A stretch of DNA of 15,856 nucleotides, taken from assembly GCA_947311265.1 (NCBI GenBank), contig CAMZKQ010000059.1:1-15856 (forward strand), in the 5' to 3' direction. The translations under genes were made by a program, and so were the position numbers. This stretch comes from an uncultured Chlorobiota bacterium (GTDB lineage: Bacteria; Bacteroidota; Bacteroidia; Bacteroidales; JAADGE01). The notes under the pieces are model-generated. The model saw nothing but the letters and a program-made list of their open reading frames with translations, was not told where the DNA came from and did not search any database. Shown here one piece after another: positions 14,200 to 15,856 of this stretch (positions within the stretch are counted from its first letter, which is position 1; each line of letters opens with the position of its first letter).

Positions 14200-15477
14200 T
14201 TACAAAAATTCCATCATATCCTGTATTTCAAGGGCTTTTTTTATTGTTTTACCCTGCCTGATAATTTCAATAGAAACATCGCCCTCTACCTCAAGCAAGC
14301 GGCGGGTTTGATAATACCCCAGTTCGGAAGTTTTTTGCCCAGCAATGGAATGTATAATATCCCCAGAAATAATACCAACATTTGAGGCTGCCGATTTATT
14401 TAATACACTTCTTACCAAAAAACCGCCCTCTGCCACCTTACCTAAACTAATGCCTGCCCGAACGTAAGTAAATAGGCGGTTGTAGTTAGAATTGGGGCGC
14501 ATATATATGCTATTGCCTCCACAATCTATAACTATATCAAATTTTTCCAAATACAAATTCCCTATTTTTCCCACCCTTACTTTGCTTTTCCTTGCAGATT
14601 TGCCTTTGCTATTTCTAGAACAATTAACAAGAACATCGTCAATAGAATATTTACCAATACGAGCATTATTAGCTTTTATTAGGTAACTTTTTACCGCCCC
14701 ACCAATGCCACCATTTTTTACATTCTTCTCAATCTTGTCCAAATCGGCATAAAAATTTAGGCTATCAGCATAAAAGCGGTCGATAGAAATCGCCATTTCA
14801 AAACCAGTATCAATTAAAAACAAGCCAGATACTGTTTTATCCTCACTAATTTCAATATCCATTCGCACATACATTTTACCTTCGATAACCTCTAATTTAT
14901 ACTTTTTGTAGGAAGCATCAATCTTCTCCTTTTTATCTACCAAAGAAAGCCGGTGGTGCTTATAATCAATCTTAACAATATTATCGTAAAAATAATCAAA
15001 GCCAATAATCCCATCTTCAACAGGAATTATTTTTTTTAAATCATAAACTAAAACTAATTGCGAGTAGGCCAGCTGCCCAAAAGCATTTACTTTAGGGTTC
15101 TCATAATAAGGCAGTTGAACAGGAGCAGAATTGCCCGAGCCTGAAACGGGAATTGTACCTGCTTCTTTTAATTCAATATTATTGGCTGCCACAAAGGTAC
15201 TATCGAAAAGCGTAACTGGCGAACCCGTATCAAAAAGAAAATTCCCACTAACCGAGCCATTTATATTTACCGTTGCAAAAATAGAGTTAATATAGCGAAT
15301 GTTCTTTTTTGAAATCTCGCTAGAAGAACTTGCACCCAGTTCCCGTTGGGTCGAAAGAATAATTACAGTGTCTTCCGTACTATTGGCAGTAGAGGCCGTT
15401 TGACCTTGTGCGGTTGTTACAGGGCAGTAAATAAACAAAGAAGAGATTAATAAAAAAGAAAAGTAAAAATGGTTCAT
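14200..15477 (-). CDS. Secreted two-lobed aspartic protease (retropepsin-like) with PDZ domain
   Basis: This is a 425-residue exported protein. Residues 1-24 form a signal peptide (LLISSLFIYC, then PVTTAQ). The Cys in it is preceded by Tyr, so a lipoprotein site is unlikely. The first clan-AA lobe has FLFDTGSPVTLFD (D83-T84-G85) with the downstream GIIGFDYFYDNIVKIDY block. The second lobe has GLFLIDTGFEMAIS (D223-T224-G225) and ends with IGNLYLEKFDIVIDCGGNSIYMRPN. Two DTG triads in one chain would let it act as a monomer in a pepsin-like way. A PDZ domain (about 338-418) contains GGFLVRSVLNKSAASNVGIISGDIIHSIAG, likely for binding C-termini or regulating access. Substrate is unknown. A periplasmic quality-control or processing role is inferred from export and the PDZ domain. 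The ATG at 15477 gives a good signal peptide and lies behind two TAAATTTG boxes. Confidence 0.9.
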   Translation of the reverse strand: MNHFYFSFLLISSLFIYCPVTTAQGQTASTANSTEDTVIILSTQRELGASSSSEISKKNIRYINSIFATVNINGSVSGNFLFDTGSPVTLFDSTFVAANNIELKEAGTIPVSGSGNSAPVQLPYYENPKVNAFGQLAYSQLVLVYDLKKIIPVEDGIIGFDYFYDNIVKIDYKHHRLSLVDKKEKIDASYKKYKLEVIEGKMYVRMDIEISEDKTVSGLFLIDTGFEMAISIDRFYADSLNFYADLDKIEKNVKNGGIGGAVKSYLIKANNARIGKYSIDDVLVNCSRNSKGKSARKSKVRVGKIGNLYLEKFDIVIDCGGNSIYMRPNSNYNRLFTYVRAGISLGKVAEGGFLVRSVLNKSAASNVGIISGDIIHSIAGQKTSELGYYQTRRLLEVEGDVSIEIIRQGKTIKKALEIQDMMEFL

Positions 15478-15517
15478 AGTAAATGGTTTTAAAGCAGTTG
15501 GTTTTTAGGGATAAAGG

Positions 15518-15535
15518 CAAATTTAAACAAATTTA
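15518..15535 (-). promoter_or_regulatory. Tandem -7 boxes upstream of the aspartic protease
   Basis: On the minus strand TAAATTTG occurs twice, at 15528-15535 and 15518-15525, exactly 10 bp apart. Each is a perfect match to the TAnnTTTG -7 consensus. The start codon is 40-50 bases downstream. No TTG-type -33 element is obvious for either copy. Confidence 0.4.
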
Positions 15536-15539
15536 ACCT

Positions 15540-15856
15540 TATATACTAATAATTTTAGAAGAAAAACTAGACGGTAGGTTCAAGTTACAAATACAAGAAT
15601 GAAGACTATATTGTAATTTTTAAATACATTAAAACCTTCGCTTTTTAGACCAAACCATAGAATAAAAAAAACGGATTTCACTTATTGCTTATATATACTG
15701 CCTCATTCCGCACTTGATGCGGAGTCTAAAACTAATAAAATGCTACCCACCCAATACAATTTTAACAAGTAATAAACGTTCTATTAAAAATGGTCTAATT
15801 AAATTTAACATAGATATATAAAAACAAATCTATTATTAAAATAAATTAATAGCTAG
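15540..15856. other. AT-rich non-coding end of window
   Basis: About 320 bases beyond the protease promoter carry no frame I can support on either strand. The DNA is very AT-rich and many stop codons occur in all frames. The only clear structure is the hairpin at 15705-15725. The neighbouring gene must lie outside the window. Confidence 0.55.
15705..15725. repeat. REP-like GC-rich palindrome
   Basis: TCCGCA (15707-15712) pairs with TGCGGA (15718-15723) around the loop CTTGA, and a G-T and an A-T pair extend it to eight. It stands out as GC-rich in AT-rich surroundings and has no T-tract. From memory, similar CCGCA-CTTGA-TGCGG units recur between genes in Bacteroidota genomes, so it may be one copy of a dispersed palindrome. 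Confidence 0.5.

Noticed and set aside
14492..14686. 64-codon plus-strand frame inside the aspartic protease
   Set aside because: It is antisense to a well-supported gene with intact motifs and shows no independent coding evidence.

Overview
The window looks like chromosomal DNA of a member of the Bacteroidota. It is AT-rich and has few Shine-Dalgarno sequences, with A-rich leaders instead. Several upstream regions carry -7 boxes close to the Bacteroidota consensus TAnnTTTG. The genes fit this too: an ExbB with a signal peptide followed by two ExbD genes, a secreted TPR protein with the C-terminal GCWIGETT motif, and a secreted aspartic protease with a PDZ domain. I cannot assign a genus from sequence alone.

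Layout, left to right. Positions 1-336 hold no convincing gene but contain a short (AG)8 tract and a nested inverted repeat. A small minus-strand membrane protein (337-726) is divergent from a two-gene unit of TatD-family hydrolase and type I asparaginase, whose stop and start codons touch. A tRNA-Ser(GGA) follows and leads closely into a proton-channel cluster: exbB, an unrecognised four-helix membrane protein, and two different exbD genes. A strong hairpin plus T-tract lies inside this cluster, before the first exbD, and a textbook terminator closes it. After about 460 bp of non-coding DNA comes dnaE (replicative polymerase alpha subunit). Then come a secreted TPR protein, an unrecognised coiled-coil membrane protein, and nadB (L-aspartate oxidase, NAD biosynthesis). 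A convergent minus-strand secreted aspartic protease with two DTG motifs and a PDZ domain comes next. The last ~380 bp are AT-rich and non-coding with one REP-like hairpin.

How the genes work together. The ExbB/ExbD set should form an inner-membrane proton-driven motor that energises a TonB-type or Tol-type periplasmic partner, but no TonB gene is in the window. The asparaginase makes aspartate and NadB consumes it, but the two genes are 10 kb apart, so this is probably only shared metabolism. DnaE and TatD are housekeeping genes. Most of the window is ordinary core genome. The parts most worth a second look are the four-helix protein and the internal terminator inside the exb cluster, the in-frame coding-like tail beyond the TPR protein's stop, the unrecognised membrane protein upstream of nadB, and the single-chain two-DTG protease. 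I saw no CRISPR array, insertion sequence, phage gene or defence system.
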